Source: Phylloscopus collybita (taxonomy: Eukaryota; Chordata; Aves; Passeriformes; Phylloscopidae). From it: 64,000 nt of DNA. The DNA is taken from assembly GCA_027886175.1 (NCBI GenBank), contig JAJNNQ010000004.1:16039501-16103500 (forward strand), written 5' to 3'. Below the pieces are notes generated by a model. That model did not search any database. It saw only the letters and a program-made list of their open reading frames with translations, and was not told where the DNA came from. The position numbers and the translations under genes were made by a program. The first letter of the stretch is position 1. Each line of letters opens with the position of its first letter. Shown here piece by piece: positions 50,068 through 61,570 of the stretch.

Positions 50068-53000
50068 TGTATTTTTCTCCATAAGCTCTGGCTCCAAGAC
50101 TAAAGAGCCATCCTTGCTCCCATAAAAATGAATGAATAATTCTCTGATCTTCCTAAGCCAGCTTTTGTTCTTTTCAGAGACATTCCAATAGAAAGATTTG
50201 CATTATGGTCTTCTTTCCTTAAACTTTTTCATTTTCTCCTTGGAAAAAAAAAAAAAAGTCTTAAGATTTTTCTTTTCTCTACGGAAGAGTGACCTCTGCA
50301 GTCAGATTCTGCAGAGCCTTTAATGCTGTTCTTTAATCTCCTTTTAAGTGTCACAGATTTTGGGAGGTAGGGGTGAGGGGGATGGAGAAGAGCGGAAACA
50401 GGAAGAAAAACATAAAAAAAGCAATCAACCTCTCAGAACTCTGATATCAAGCGTTTCAAACGAAGATAGTTCCCCTTCCTTTTCTTTTGCTACAGAATGA
50501 AAAGTGGCCCCAGATTTGGAGGAAACAAAAACAAAGCCATTGCCAACAAAGGAATCATGCCACCAAGCACTGAAAGAAATCTAATGCTGAAATGTTCAGG
50601 GGTGACCCCTTTCTGCAGAAAAGGATCCTGAACCTACATCAGGCCACTAATTGAATCAACAGTGGGATGATGCTGCCCTCTCTAGTGCATTAACAGAAGT
50701 GCTGCATACAAGACACAGAGGTTTTTTGTTTGAGGTTTTTTATTAGAAGAAAAAGCATCAGCTGTGTCCAATTTCAGTTACTTCAAATGTGCACAAACTG
50801 AAATGAATTCAGGGAAAAGCAGCAGCATGAAGTAACATTCAGAGAACACTATGAATTAAAAAACTGAAAAAATAATCTGTTTATAATAAAAGAATTGATC
50901 AAGGGCATATATTTCACAATTTGATACACTCAGAAAACTATTACAAGAGAGATCATGCTTTTTCATGGTAAAATGACTAAAGAGACCAAATTGCAGCCAG
51001 AGAGATTTCATGTCCATATCCATAGAGCTGGAAAGAAATTTTGTCCCAGCAGAACGTACAGAAGAAACTTAAGAATTTCTTCCACTGGGAAATGCAAACA
51101 ACAGTTGAGAATTACTTCCCAAAAAAGGCTTAAGCATGAATTTCCATGAATTTGCTTTTGTTCTCCAGCTCGTCACTTCTACCGTAAATTCAAAAAGACA
51201 AACACAGGTAGTATGGTAGTGAAGGCAGTGATTACTTCCTACTTGCCACTTTCTCCATCTCATTGAGAGAAGAGTGCAAATGTAGGACAGCTTCCAGAAC
51301 AACTGGGGCAGTTACCACAGGTATTTTCACGTGCAGCCCAAAGACTCTGTCTTGTTACTTTGCATCACTTCAGGCCAGACCACTACATGTTGCACCCAAA
51401 ACATGTGCCGCCAGCTACTCCTGTATCTAGAGAAATAATTATCAGTAAACTTTCTGCAGTAACGCAGAGGTAATGCAAATCCAGCAACATCATGCAGGAT
51501 CCTGTTTTGCATCTCCTTCCTTACACTTTTCCTTCTAAGCAGGCAATACAAGAAGCCTTTCCAGATTTAGAGAATGGGTGAAGATGAAAGGGATTTTGGA
51601 GAACATACAGCTCAAACTCCCTGCTCAAGGTTTTACACTGTCAAAAATGGCTTGATCTGTGTGTTCAACAAGTTTGGTCACTCCCAACCTGATTGAAAGT
51701 CTGGATCTGCCATATGGGAACAGTAAATAAACTTGCTGAACAAATTAAGGATTTAGTTACTAAATTAGAAATTATTTATTAATATGTCTTATGAAGAATT
51801 GAGTCATGAGAAATTTATCTTCCCCAAATCAGTATGCATTTTCCTATGTATCATAATCAAATGCATTTGATTAAATGAATGACCAGCTAAAAGAAAGAAA
51901 AACAAGCTATACTGTTGTAACTACACAGTGAAAGTAATCAATCAAACAAAACATTTCCTTTACATTCCAGCAAAACGCAGTGAAAAAGCAGCACCACAAA
52001 CAGTTGTATTCACAAACTGGTTTTTAACATCAAGATCCTTCCAATACTGTAATAACCATCTGAGCTTAAGCAGCCCATCTTGCAAGTATGGGAAGGTGCA
52101 ATGTATGCACTGATCATAAAATAGAAGTGTTAACTAGGCATTTGTGCATGATTGTTTACCACACATTGACTGAACCACTACAGAATTAAAAAAAAATAAA
52201 ATTCTAAAGGCTTTTCTAGCTGTAACTGAGTGGAAGTTGAAGAGCTGTCTTTCACTATTTCTTGAACAGCAAGTGCAGTATCTTTCTGGTATGCAACATT
52301 TCGTCCTATGCAAAGTAGTCTCTGCTCCTGGAAAGAAAAATCTTGCTTTTGCAAGAACTAGTTACAACTGAATAATGAAGGAAGTCTAAAGATAATGTTC
52401 TGTAAATCTATTCAGGACCAAGATACTGCAAGCACAATGGACTGCATCAATCAGAAATTAGAGATCACAAATATAACTTGGATTTCTATCAAATCACCAT
52501 ACAATGGCAATACAACTGAGCTGCTTCTTCATTCACTCAGCTTCTATTTTTTGTGCTGCTGTAATACTCCTCTACCTAGGGATGTCCCTAGATATTTTAC
52601 TCTCATATAACATGTCTTTCTACATCCCAGTGTCTAGCTGCTGAAATTACAAAAATTTTAGTCTAAATTAGCATCCAATTCACACATTCTGTTTTAAGTG
52701 ATTTAAACATCTAAACAGTGCCCCTAGACACGTAAGAGCTGTCCAGTCACATCAGTGACACCACAGCAGTCAGGCATCACTAGAAATTCCATCAGACTTT
52801 TAAGAAAGCCTGGGGGTTTTTTATCCAACAGTATAAACTTGTATTTGGTTAGCCAACTTATATTTTAGGTACTTCTATCAGTGCAATATAATTGCAGAAT
52901 TATGATAAATAATGTCATGCATTTTAAGTCTAAGCACTGGTCTCAAATCCAAAATAAAGACAGGGCAATGTCAGAAAATGCCAATGCACAGATTATAAAG

Positions 53001-53326
53001 AAATCATTAATTCTGTTCTATATAAAATGCTATCTATAATTTATTTGGGTTTTCAATTCTCCAGGGAGAGACTTTCACTTTCTGCTAAATTTAGTATGTT
53101 TCAAAATAATGTAACAAATGGTGCAGTCAAAAAAAAAATTTCAAAATGCACACAACAAGAACAAAGGTTAAATTACCTTAAAGTGTACTGAGAGAGTTTT
53201 AGAGGAAGATTTGACTTCAGAGATAAACTTTTTGCAATTTATTGTCCCATATAAGTCATAAAAATGAATGATGCAATAGTTATGAAATAAAAAAAAATGA
53301 AAGGCAACTATATTTATAGGTGCATA
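50066..53326. other. Unique sequence, nothing identified
   Basis: AT-rich DNA; reading frames are at most about 77 codons without known motifs. Confidence 0.55.
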
Positions 53327-53354
53327 TCTATTAAGAAGTGTCTATTAAGAAGTG
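53327..53354. repeat. 14-bp exact tandem duplication
   Basis: TCTATTAAGAAGTG occurs twice head to tail. A simple local duplication. Confidence 0.9.
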
Positions 53355-56300
53355 TTTTAATAAGAGGCAGTATTTTATCACTATCAGCCTCAAATCCATT
53401 CTAGACTTCTATTTAAAATGCTTAGTCAACAACTACCACACAAAAATCCCAGACCCCATAAATCACAAGGCAAACTAAAATATCTTGTCTACTAAGTCAA
53501 ATTTACAAAGCCCAAGATTCTGTCTGGTGCTTAGCACTCTTATTGTGCAGGCAAAAAAATAATTTTCCAATTAATCTTTTTTCAAATCTTGCCTTTTCAA
53601 AAATAAGATAAAATAAAACTTCACCACAGTTTAAAACAAAGTGTCTTGTGCCATTTTTTTTAACCATTCTGGAGTAATAAAAACAGGATGTAAATATTTC
53701 TGAAACATTTTGTTAACAAACTTAGAAGTGCTTTAAATTTAGTCACTAGCTACAAGAGACCAAATCTCAGCAGAATATGATGTAGTGTCCTTTACAAGTA
53801 ACAGCTTCTCTCTGTAAAATAAGTATTTTGTCAAATCACAGTAAATCTTGGAGAAGTACCCAAAAAGTTCTGCAAGAAAGCTTCTGCCTTGTGGTCTACA
53901 CAGATCAGTAAGGGGCAGGAAGCTTGCTTAGCTTGCATTGAGAACAGAGAAAGTTCACTTAATTGTTCACATTTCCCTGCTTTTGTCCCTGCAGTTAGGT
54001 GGTTCAAAAAACTGATTTATTGTCTAGAAATGATGTTCATTATTAGACTGCAGATTTTATTTTATTTTTTATTATTTTTTTGCTAAATTTTCAAAAAGGT
54101 ATAAATAAAAAACAATAAAAAAGTATAGTTTCCAAAAAGACAGTTGTACTTAAAAGTCAGATTTATGTATTTTAGATAGAGAGAGAGAGAGAGAAATTAG
54201 TTTTTCAGATAATTTATTGTCATCTATGCAAAGATCCTACAGTAGATGTATTAAGATATTAACTGACACAAAAATGGTCAGAGTGCACATACACATGCAA
54301 CACTAAACCTAGCAGAAGTGGACAAGCATGCAAGACATTTTCATTTTAACTAAAATTCAAGATCTTACACACAACTTCCAAGCCATGAGGAACTCATTAA
54401 AAATTACTACAGATCTACTGGCCTTTGAAAGAAATAAGTCAACTCTCTTTAAGATTATACACATACATTCAAGATATCCAATGTCTTCATATACCCTACA
54501 CCACTTCATCCAATCCCAGTTTTCTTAAGAATATACACAGAATTTTGGGGTTTTTTTAAGGATAGTTTGGCAACATTGCAAAAACAATTCTTGGGCTAAA
54601 ATTTTCCATGGAGGTGTCTGCCTCTAACTTTTTATTCGGGCTTTTAAATTCACTTAATTAATTTTTGCCGAACAGTGATTTAGCTTTTCCAAGAATTCTC
54701 AAAGACTCCTCCAATTTCTTTGTCTCAAGACTGCTGTTCTTCTTCCTGATACTTTTTGCATACACTGTTATACACCTTCTACAAAAGAGAGAAATGCTAT
54801 GTAAAAACAGTACGTTGTCCTGTAGACAAAGAATGTTACGCAGACATACCCTTTAATGTCTGTGCCTGAATCTGCCACCTTAAACTCCATAATGCTATAC
54901 AAGTAATTAACTCAGGATCATTTATGAACCATGCATCAATTCTACAGACTGCTCCCCCATCAATCCACAATTAGATATTCAATGAAATGACAGTTCAATC
55001 TTCCTTCCCACAAACAGCAACACTTCAAACAAGTACACTGACTCTCAAGGCTGAGCATCTGTGGTGAAAAAACTGCAGTCAGTGTTATCGGCAGCAGTTT
55101 TTCATATATGTGCATCTTGCATGTGGCATTTTACTTTGTAATCTGTTTTGGTGACATTTATAGAAGATCAAATTAGCACGGTGAAAAAGGACCTTGAGTT
55201 TCGTAAGTGATTTTGGCCAAGCACAATGTCTGGTTCCTACTGGTTGGCAACTAATGATGAATCTGGATTATAACAGACTAAGCTTTACTACTTCTGCATA
55301 CATGTTGTGGATGAAGGTATAGCAGCAAAGAAATTCAAGACTGCAAAACCAGAAGTCGATTTTTCTGAACTGAAAACTGGTAGCAGGGAGCCTAAACACT
55401 ACAGATCAGGTTATTGAACATTTGCTATCATGCTATAAAAAATACACAAAACCCTGTAACAAATGCAACAGATGACACCACAAAACATAGGACACTTAGT
55501 GTACACTCTTTCACTTAAAAATGGTAAGTCTCTTTCACCATTAGACGAGTCACACATTCTGCTGATAGTCAGTCTACTATTCTTAAACCTTACCTTCATT
55601 TTGGCTGTACATCCATTTATCTAGAGATGTACTTAAGAATAAAAGGTTCTGGTGCTCTCTAAGAGATAGTTTACCAATATTTTTGTACTGAGAAGTGAAA
55701 AAAGGAAAGAAAAATAAACTATAACCATAAAAAATCCCTACTGTTTCTCTTCTTCCAGTGTCAAATACAGGCAATGAACAAAGTTATTTGGTTTAATTAT
55801 TTATATTTAATTATTAATAAATAACACAGCGACAACTTTTAAAATATGGAAGCAGTTTTTAAAGCCTTAAAGGTTTAAAGCAAATCCTTCACACTAATTT
55901 TTTGAAGGAATACTTTAAAAGCTAGGAAGCAAGAAGACTGGAGCAGTACTTCTGTCTTCTGCAAATCATGGGTTAGGTGACACAAGCTTCAGGAAGAAAC
56001 CACATCAGTGTGGTCAGATTCAAGTAACTAACAGAGAAACTTTCAATTTAATGCTTTTGAATAAACTGTTAGAAAGAGGTATTTTCCTGCAATCAAACTA
56101 GAAGCTCTTTTCAGCTATACTGAGGAAAAAAACCCCTCAATTAAAGTAAGCAGTTGCATCCGATTCCATGACACAAAGATGAAATTACATCACTGCTAGC
56201 AGCTCCAACCTAATGGTAGGCAGTAATCATGACACGTACTTTACAGTACAATGCAGGATCAGCAAATAGCTAGATTAATATTAATAATTTAGTGAGCAAC

Positions 56301-59300
56301 TTGGAAGCTAGTCTTTTTTTTTTCCATCTACATTTACACAAAAGATGTTTATATAGGAATATTCAACAGTGCCTACAAGTACCAAGTGTTTAAATATATA
56401 AAATACTAATGAATACTTAACCATATGGTCAGCCCAGAATGCATACACAAGTATACCTGTAACACTTACCTGAAAATGAATACATTGCTGCTAGACTAAT
56501 TAAATCTTCTGTATAAGTAAGGACTTGTTTTTATCTGCATATTAGATTTACAATGAATTACATTTAGATCACACCAAAACCAAATAAATCTCCAATTATA
56601 CCCTATTTTTACATCTCTTAACTCTAAATGCCGCATTTCTGCAACCTCACTGAAACATATTTCTAGTTACCAAATATTTCTGAAAAGTAATACCCTAAAT
56701 ACCAACTGCAAGGATGACTGGATGCCAAGACCAAGGACAATACTGATTCTGGGACCTGACAAAAGAGGAATAAAAATATAAGTACGTGCTGCACTGCTTT
56801 TTTAAATGGATTTTATGGAAACAGTTATGATGGTCAGTATTTTAAATGCTATACTCTGCTATGTGTACAGGATTAGACAGAAAAATAATTCTATTTTCCC
56901 TAGATACACAAAGAGTGATAACACTGCAGAGATTCTCATCCTTGATGTCAGTCCTTGATTTCACAGACAAATACAACAAATACAACAACAATACAACTTC
57001 TGAGCTACAGCAGTAACTCTAGTAAGTTAGTTCTATTCTACAATGAGAAGATTTTGGGAAATTAAAATACTTTCCACATTTTTTAGACATTTACACTAAC
57101 TTCCTGAATTTTGTAGTCTATCACCATTGAGTTAGTTTCTCCCAAAGCACATAGGGTTTGAGAAGCAAATGCTGGGGGCTCTGGCACACATATTTCCTTC
57201 CTACTCATCAGACTTATCCTCTGCACATCTAGCTCTTTTATTCCTGAACTCTGTTTTTTTGTATTTTCCTTTTTCTTCATTATGTGTAATTCTCACAAGT
57301 TTCATTTTAGCATCTAGGTGTAACATAGAAGGATTCAAGATGCTACGGTATTAAAGAGGCATACGGCTACTTCTGGTTTTAACTGCAAACAGTGACAACT
57401 CCTAAATGGGATGAACTAAGCTATTGTTGGTCAAGCATATCTGAAAAATAACAGTGATAATTATTAATAATAAAAAAAAATAGCCTTCAAGCACATCACA
57501 ACACAAAAGAAAGACTCTTAATATAAGACATCTTTGAGCAATCAGGTTGAAGATTACTTTTTTTCCTACCTGAAGAGACAAACATCAAGTTTCACATTTT
57601 AAGAAAAATCCCAAGCCCAGAAGCCCAAAATAAAACTAAAAAAAAAACCAAACCAAACAAAAAAAAATCACCCACACCCAGAACCCCATATTTATCTTTG
57701 TGCATAAACTTCCTATGCCTTCTAAAATCCTTTAAAAACAAAAGTCCTCTAGTTTATACACGATAGAGGCAACTCACTGCTAATATGGTTTTAAGGAATT
57801 CTCTTTTTTTTGTTATCTTGTGTTTCTGACAACACAGGGATATTTCTGTAGGGCAGGACTGCCTTATTACTTAAAGGTCTGTGACAGTATGAAGCCTAGG
57901 TATACAAGGCTTAAATACATCACTTTCAGAGGGTTAATAAGCTGCAGCATCTGTAAAAAATTATCCGAATAAGTATTTTCAGTCATATTATAGTTCTGTA
58001 TTTTTTCTGTTAGATGGAAGTTTCATGTTGAGTAGGTTTCCAAATTAATCTATTAATGTTCAATTCCAGTGGCTTAACCAAACTTTCCAGAAAATAAAGT
58101 TGGCCATGCTCCCTCCCTGCTACAGAGTGAGTTTTTTCACGGAAGCAGGGTTACTAAAGGAGATAAGTTGAGCTTCAATGCTTCAGAAGTTTGTTTGGCA
58201 TCACTATAATGCCTCCTCCATTGTGCCATGGGTCTTAACTCCCATGAGAAAATGTACCAAGTTCTGTTCTTTTATCTTCTTCTTCTTCTTTGGCCTGCAT
58301 TTCGTAATTGCCAACACAGCACTCAAGGATCACAACCTGCCCTCGGGTAGGATAATTTCCAACACAGAATTGTAGCAATAGACAGCTACTTAAAGACCCT
58401 CTGTTGGCAAAAGAAAAAAGCGTATTTGGTTGAAGGAGGGGATTAATACCTATAGATTGTGTTTTATACATAGCTTGAAGTGACACATATACATTTTCTC
58501 AGTGTTTCTTTCTTGTAATTGTCTTGTTTTTAAACACTGTCCCCCACGTCGCCCAAGGTGCACAAAAACCTCAGACTCACCCTCGTGCATTTGAACTTAT
58601 ATGATGCTATCAAGGTGAAAACACATTTTTAAACAGCTTCAGTTACTGAAAAGACAAAACCTTGGATTACATTTTTGCAATTTAGAGAACTCAAAATGTA
58701 TTAACGAGCTTTATATGTAAATTTTCCTGGTTTTTCTCTTTCTTAATAAGCTACTACTTGCATTATGTAAATAACAGGACTCTTCTCGCACAGAATTATG
58801 GAATCACAAAAAATCTTAATTACATCAAGTAATTACAATAATGTTGACTAGAGCCAGACAGAGAGTAATGAGAAGTGTCATTTCCAGTGTTAAAAATAAT
58901 TTTGAGGAATCATTAAAAAGAACTAAGCACACACTTCATTTGCTTCGGGTAGGATTTATACAGTATAGGGAAGGAAGAGGTATTTTAATGCCCCTAAGGA
59001 AGTTCTATTCATTTTCCCCTTAAACAGTATTCAGCCCAAACACTGTCTCTTTACCTAGCACAAAGCCTATCCCATCAATTTCCATTGTATAACCACTGAA
59101 ACAGCTTTTTCATAGATGCACCTACAGTAAAGTTTTCTCTGCTGCTGCTTAGCATCACACATTGTTGACGGTGTCAGTGTCACTAAACACTAAGATAAAA
59201 ACAGGAGAAAAATCACTCAGTCATTGATGGACAGTAACCTTTCATTCCATTATTGCCCATGATAGAGAAAAAAATAAATCACAAGTACCTGATCACTACC

Positions 59301-60929
59301 TTGAATTATTTAGACCATCGTGGTGAAAAAACACTTCAAGCACATTATCAGAAATACAGTTCACACATAAATGATTTTAGAAATCCTAAATTCCAAGAAG
59401 GTGAGCACCCATTGCTCTGAGGCAGCTTTGGCTGTGTTCTGAGCACAGCCTTAAGCATCTCCCAGTGTTTCTTATGGCACCAGCTGCTGAAAGGCTGGGG
59501 TTCCCTCTCTATTTCCTATTCCATCAACACAATAGCCATAATCTTCCACACCAGCTCAACTGACAAATAATAGAAAGCACTGAAATGAAGACTTTCATGT
59601 GACTGTGACAAAAGACAATATGGCACCAATTGCTCCTGGAAGAACAATGCATCTTAACCACATGCAGAATAGGAGCCTCAACCCTTCAATTTAGCTTTTC
59701 CCTCAAGCGTCTCACATTTTCAACTATGAACTAATCAAGCTAAAAAGGCAGAGAGGGAGAGAGATTGTCATTTCTATTTTTAAATACAAAGGAGACAGTC
59801 AGGTGCTATCAAGATGAAGGCTCGCAAGATTGACAGAGTTAGGATCTAACAATCATGTCTAACAGCCATGTTGGTTAAGGCAAGCATACACCAATATAGG
59901 CCTCCTCTAGCAGATTTGCATAGTATGTTTCTGTTCAAGAAAGACAGGCTTGAATAGTGTTTTTCATTAAGATGTTCTGCAATATTGTGGCTGGACTGCT
60001 AGTGGAAAATTGCTGCCTTTTTTAAATAGAATTTTGGTATTCTTTTTCATCAAAAAAAAAGAAAATTCAGTATATTATAAAATATTTTTGTAAAATGCTC
60101 TGCCTCTTTCTCACAGCATGAAGTAAGCAGGAACTCAATGTATTTCTGAGCCTACATATTTAATTTTGCAATCCAAAAAAATGAAATGTCACCAGGGTTT
60201 CTAATTACCTAATACACTTTTGAAAAGTATGCCATATAGATGTCATAAGACTAGACAGTCTTATAAATAAAGGTCTCATAAAAAGGCATAGACAAGCTTA
60301 TAAATAAGCATATTTTATAGCATATATTCAGAAGCATATATTCAGAAAACTTCATAAGAAATTCAGAGAGACTGCTGAGAGCCACTAATGGTTCTATCTG
60401 ACACTGAAGAACCTCATTTTCTTCATTTGGCATTTTCATCCACTTCATATTGCATTTTAATGAACAGATCCTCACCAAAGCAAAAATGGCTGGACTTAGT
60501 TATGTTCACGTACAGAAGCACAATAGCCCAGGGTAACTTGTTGTTGTAGAGGTAACTAATATATTAGACAAGTGAAATCAATGTGTCTTACAAAAACAGG
60601 TACTTCACTAATGTTACAACACCAAATTGTAGGGACACTAGTAAGTAAGATACAAAAAACCAATTTGAACGCAAAACAGCAAGGATTTTACTAAAAAAAA
60701 ATCAGGCTACAATGGAAGAAAACTATTGAACTAAAAATGAAATTAAGAGTGGAGTTCCTTACAAACCGTTGTGAGAAATTACCTTGTGGCAAAAAAAAAA
60801 CCAAAAAGCCCTGGATCATAAATACAATACTTGGTGATGGTTAAGAAAAAGAATAAAATTGGAACTAGTATCAATACAGAGTAAAATCAGAATATTATAT
60901 TGCAAGAACTGAATAGCCTTTTAGGACCA
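53355..60929. other. Unique sequence with minor simple repeats
   Basis: Contains (GA)n at 54,178-54,194, A-rich simple sequence at 57,630-57,668 and a 14-15-bp tandem duplication (AGCATATATTCAGA) at about 60,319-60,347. On the minus strand 56,468-56,506 (39 nt) is bounded by a TTACTTATACAG acceptor-like site and a TTTTCAG/GTAAGTG donor and is open in one frame; see findings. No other gene signal was recognised. Confidence 0.5.
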
Positions 60930-61570
60930 AAGTGATAGTAATGACAAAATACAATAGCACAAAGACAAGATCAAGCATTTTGGGAACAGGAGAAATTTTC
61001 ACTGTAATTCTACTAGAGAATCATCAAGTCAAAATAATAGAGCAGGAGAATGACTTGGATGTATTAATCAATTGGAATGAATACAACCTGTCAAAGAGCT
61101 ACAGCTGTCAAAAAGGCATATGCAATCAGGCTATATCAAGGGACAAATTTTCAGTAGAGATGAGGATGTTTTACAAGAAACTGGTAAGATCTCATCTGGA
61201 ACTCTGTGGCTAGTTCTGGTCACCTGTCTTAGAAAATTCATGATTTAAGCTCCAGCATGTGCAGGGGAAAGCTAGAATAACCACAGAAGCAAGGAGAGGA
61301 CAGTACAAAGAGGATACCAGTAGAGGCTTGTTTAATTAGCCTAGCAAAATGAAAGCTGAGAGGTAGTAAGTACTCTCTGTAAACAAACTAGGAATGTAAG
61401 AAAAGGGAAGGAGAAAAACTCTTAAGCTGTAGGCAACACTGGCACACAAGAAGTGGGTATTAACAAGCAGTGCTGGGAACTGGAAGCCTTCATCATCAGG
61501 TGAACAATATGCTGAACGGGTTTTGCTAGCAGTAATCAAGGCAAGGAACATCACAGGAGCAAGATGCTTT
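60930..61570 (+). mobile_element. Ancient CR1-like LINE, forward orientation
   Basis: Pieces matching amniote CR1 elements occur in order: an ORF2 C-terminal part (separate entry), CTCATCTGGAACTCTGTGGCTAGTTCTGGTCACCTGT, CAGCATGTGCAGGGGAAAGCTAGAATAA, and GGCTTGTTTAATTAGCCTAGCAAAATGAAAGCTGAGAGG followed by CTCTCTGTAAA. The family phrases ('gtcatctggaatactgtgt...ttctggtcacc', 'ggcttgtttagcctaaccaaaagaaggctgag') are those of older CR1 lineages shared with turtles and crocodilians. Divergence is high. The 3' limit is uncertain. Confidence 0.72.
60932..61213 (+). pseudogene. ORF2 C-terminal remnant of an ancient CR1
   Basis: The 93-codon open frame keeps the order of landmarks of CR1 ORF2 after the reverse-transcriptase core: KYNSTKTRSSILG in the place of 'KFNxDKCKVxHLG', NDLDVLIN in the place of 'KDLGVLID', NLSKS, and FYKKLVRSHLELCG in the place of 'LYKxLVRPHLEYCV'. 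A stop follows at the position of the next conserved block, whose DNA (TTCTGGTCACC, 'FWSP') is still readable. The catalytic core is missing. Survival of the frame is probably luck. No start codon choice is meaningful. Confidence 0.7.

Noticed and set aside
58795..58840. CACAGAATTATGGAATCACA as a CR1 3' terminus
   Set aside because: Only about 20 bases resemble the CR1 end and nothing CR1-like follows.
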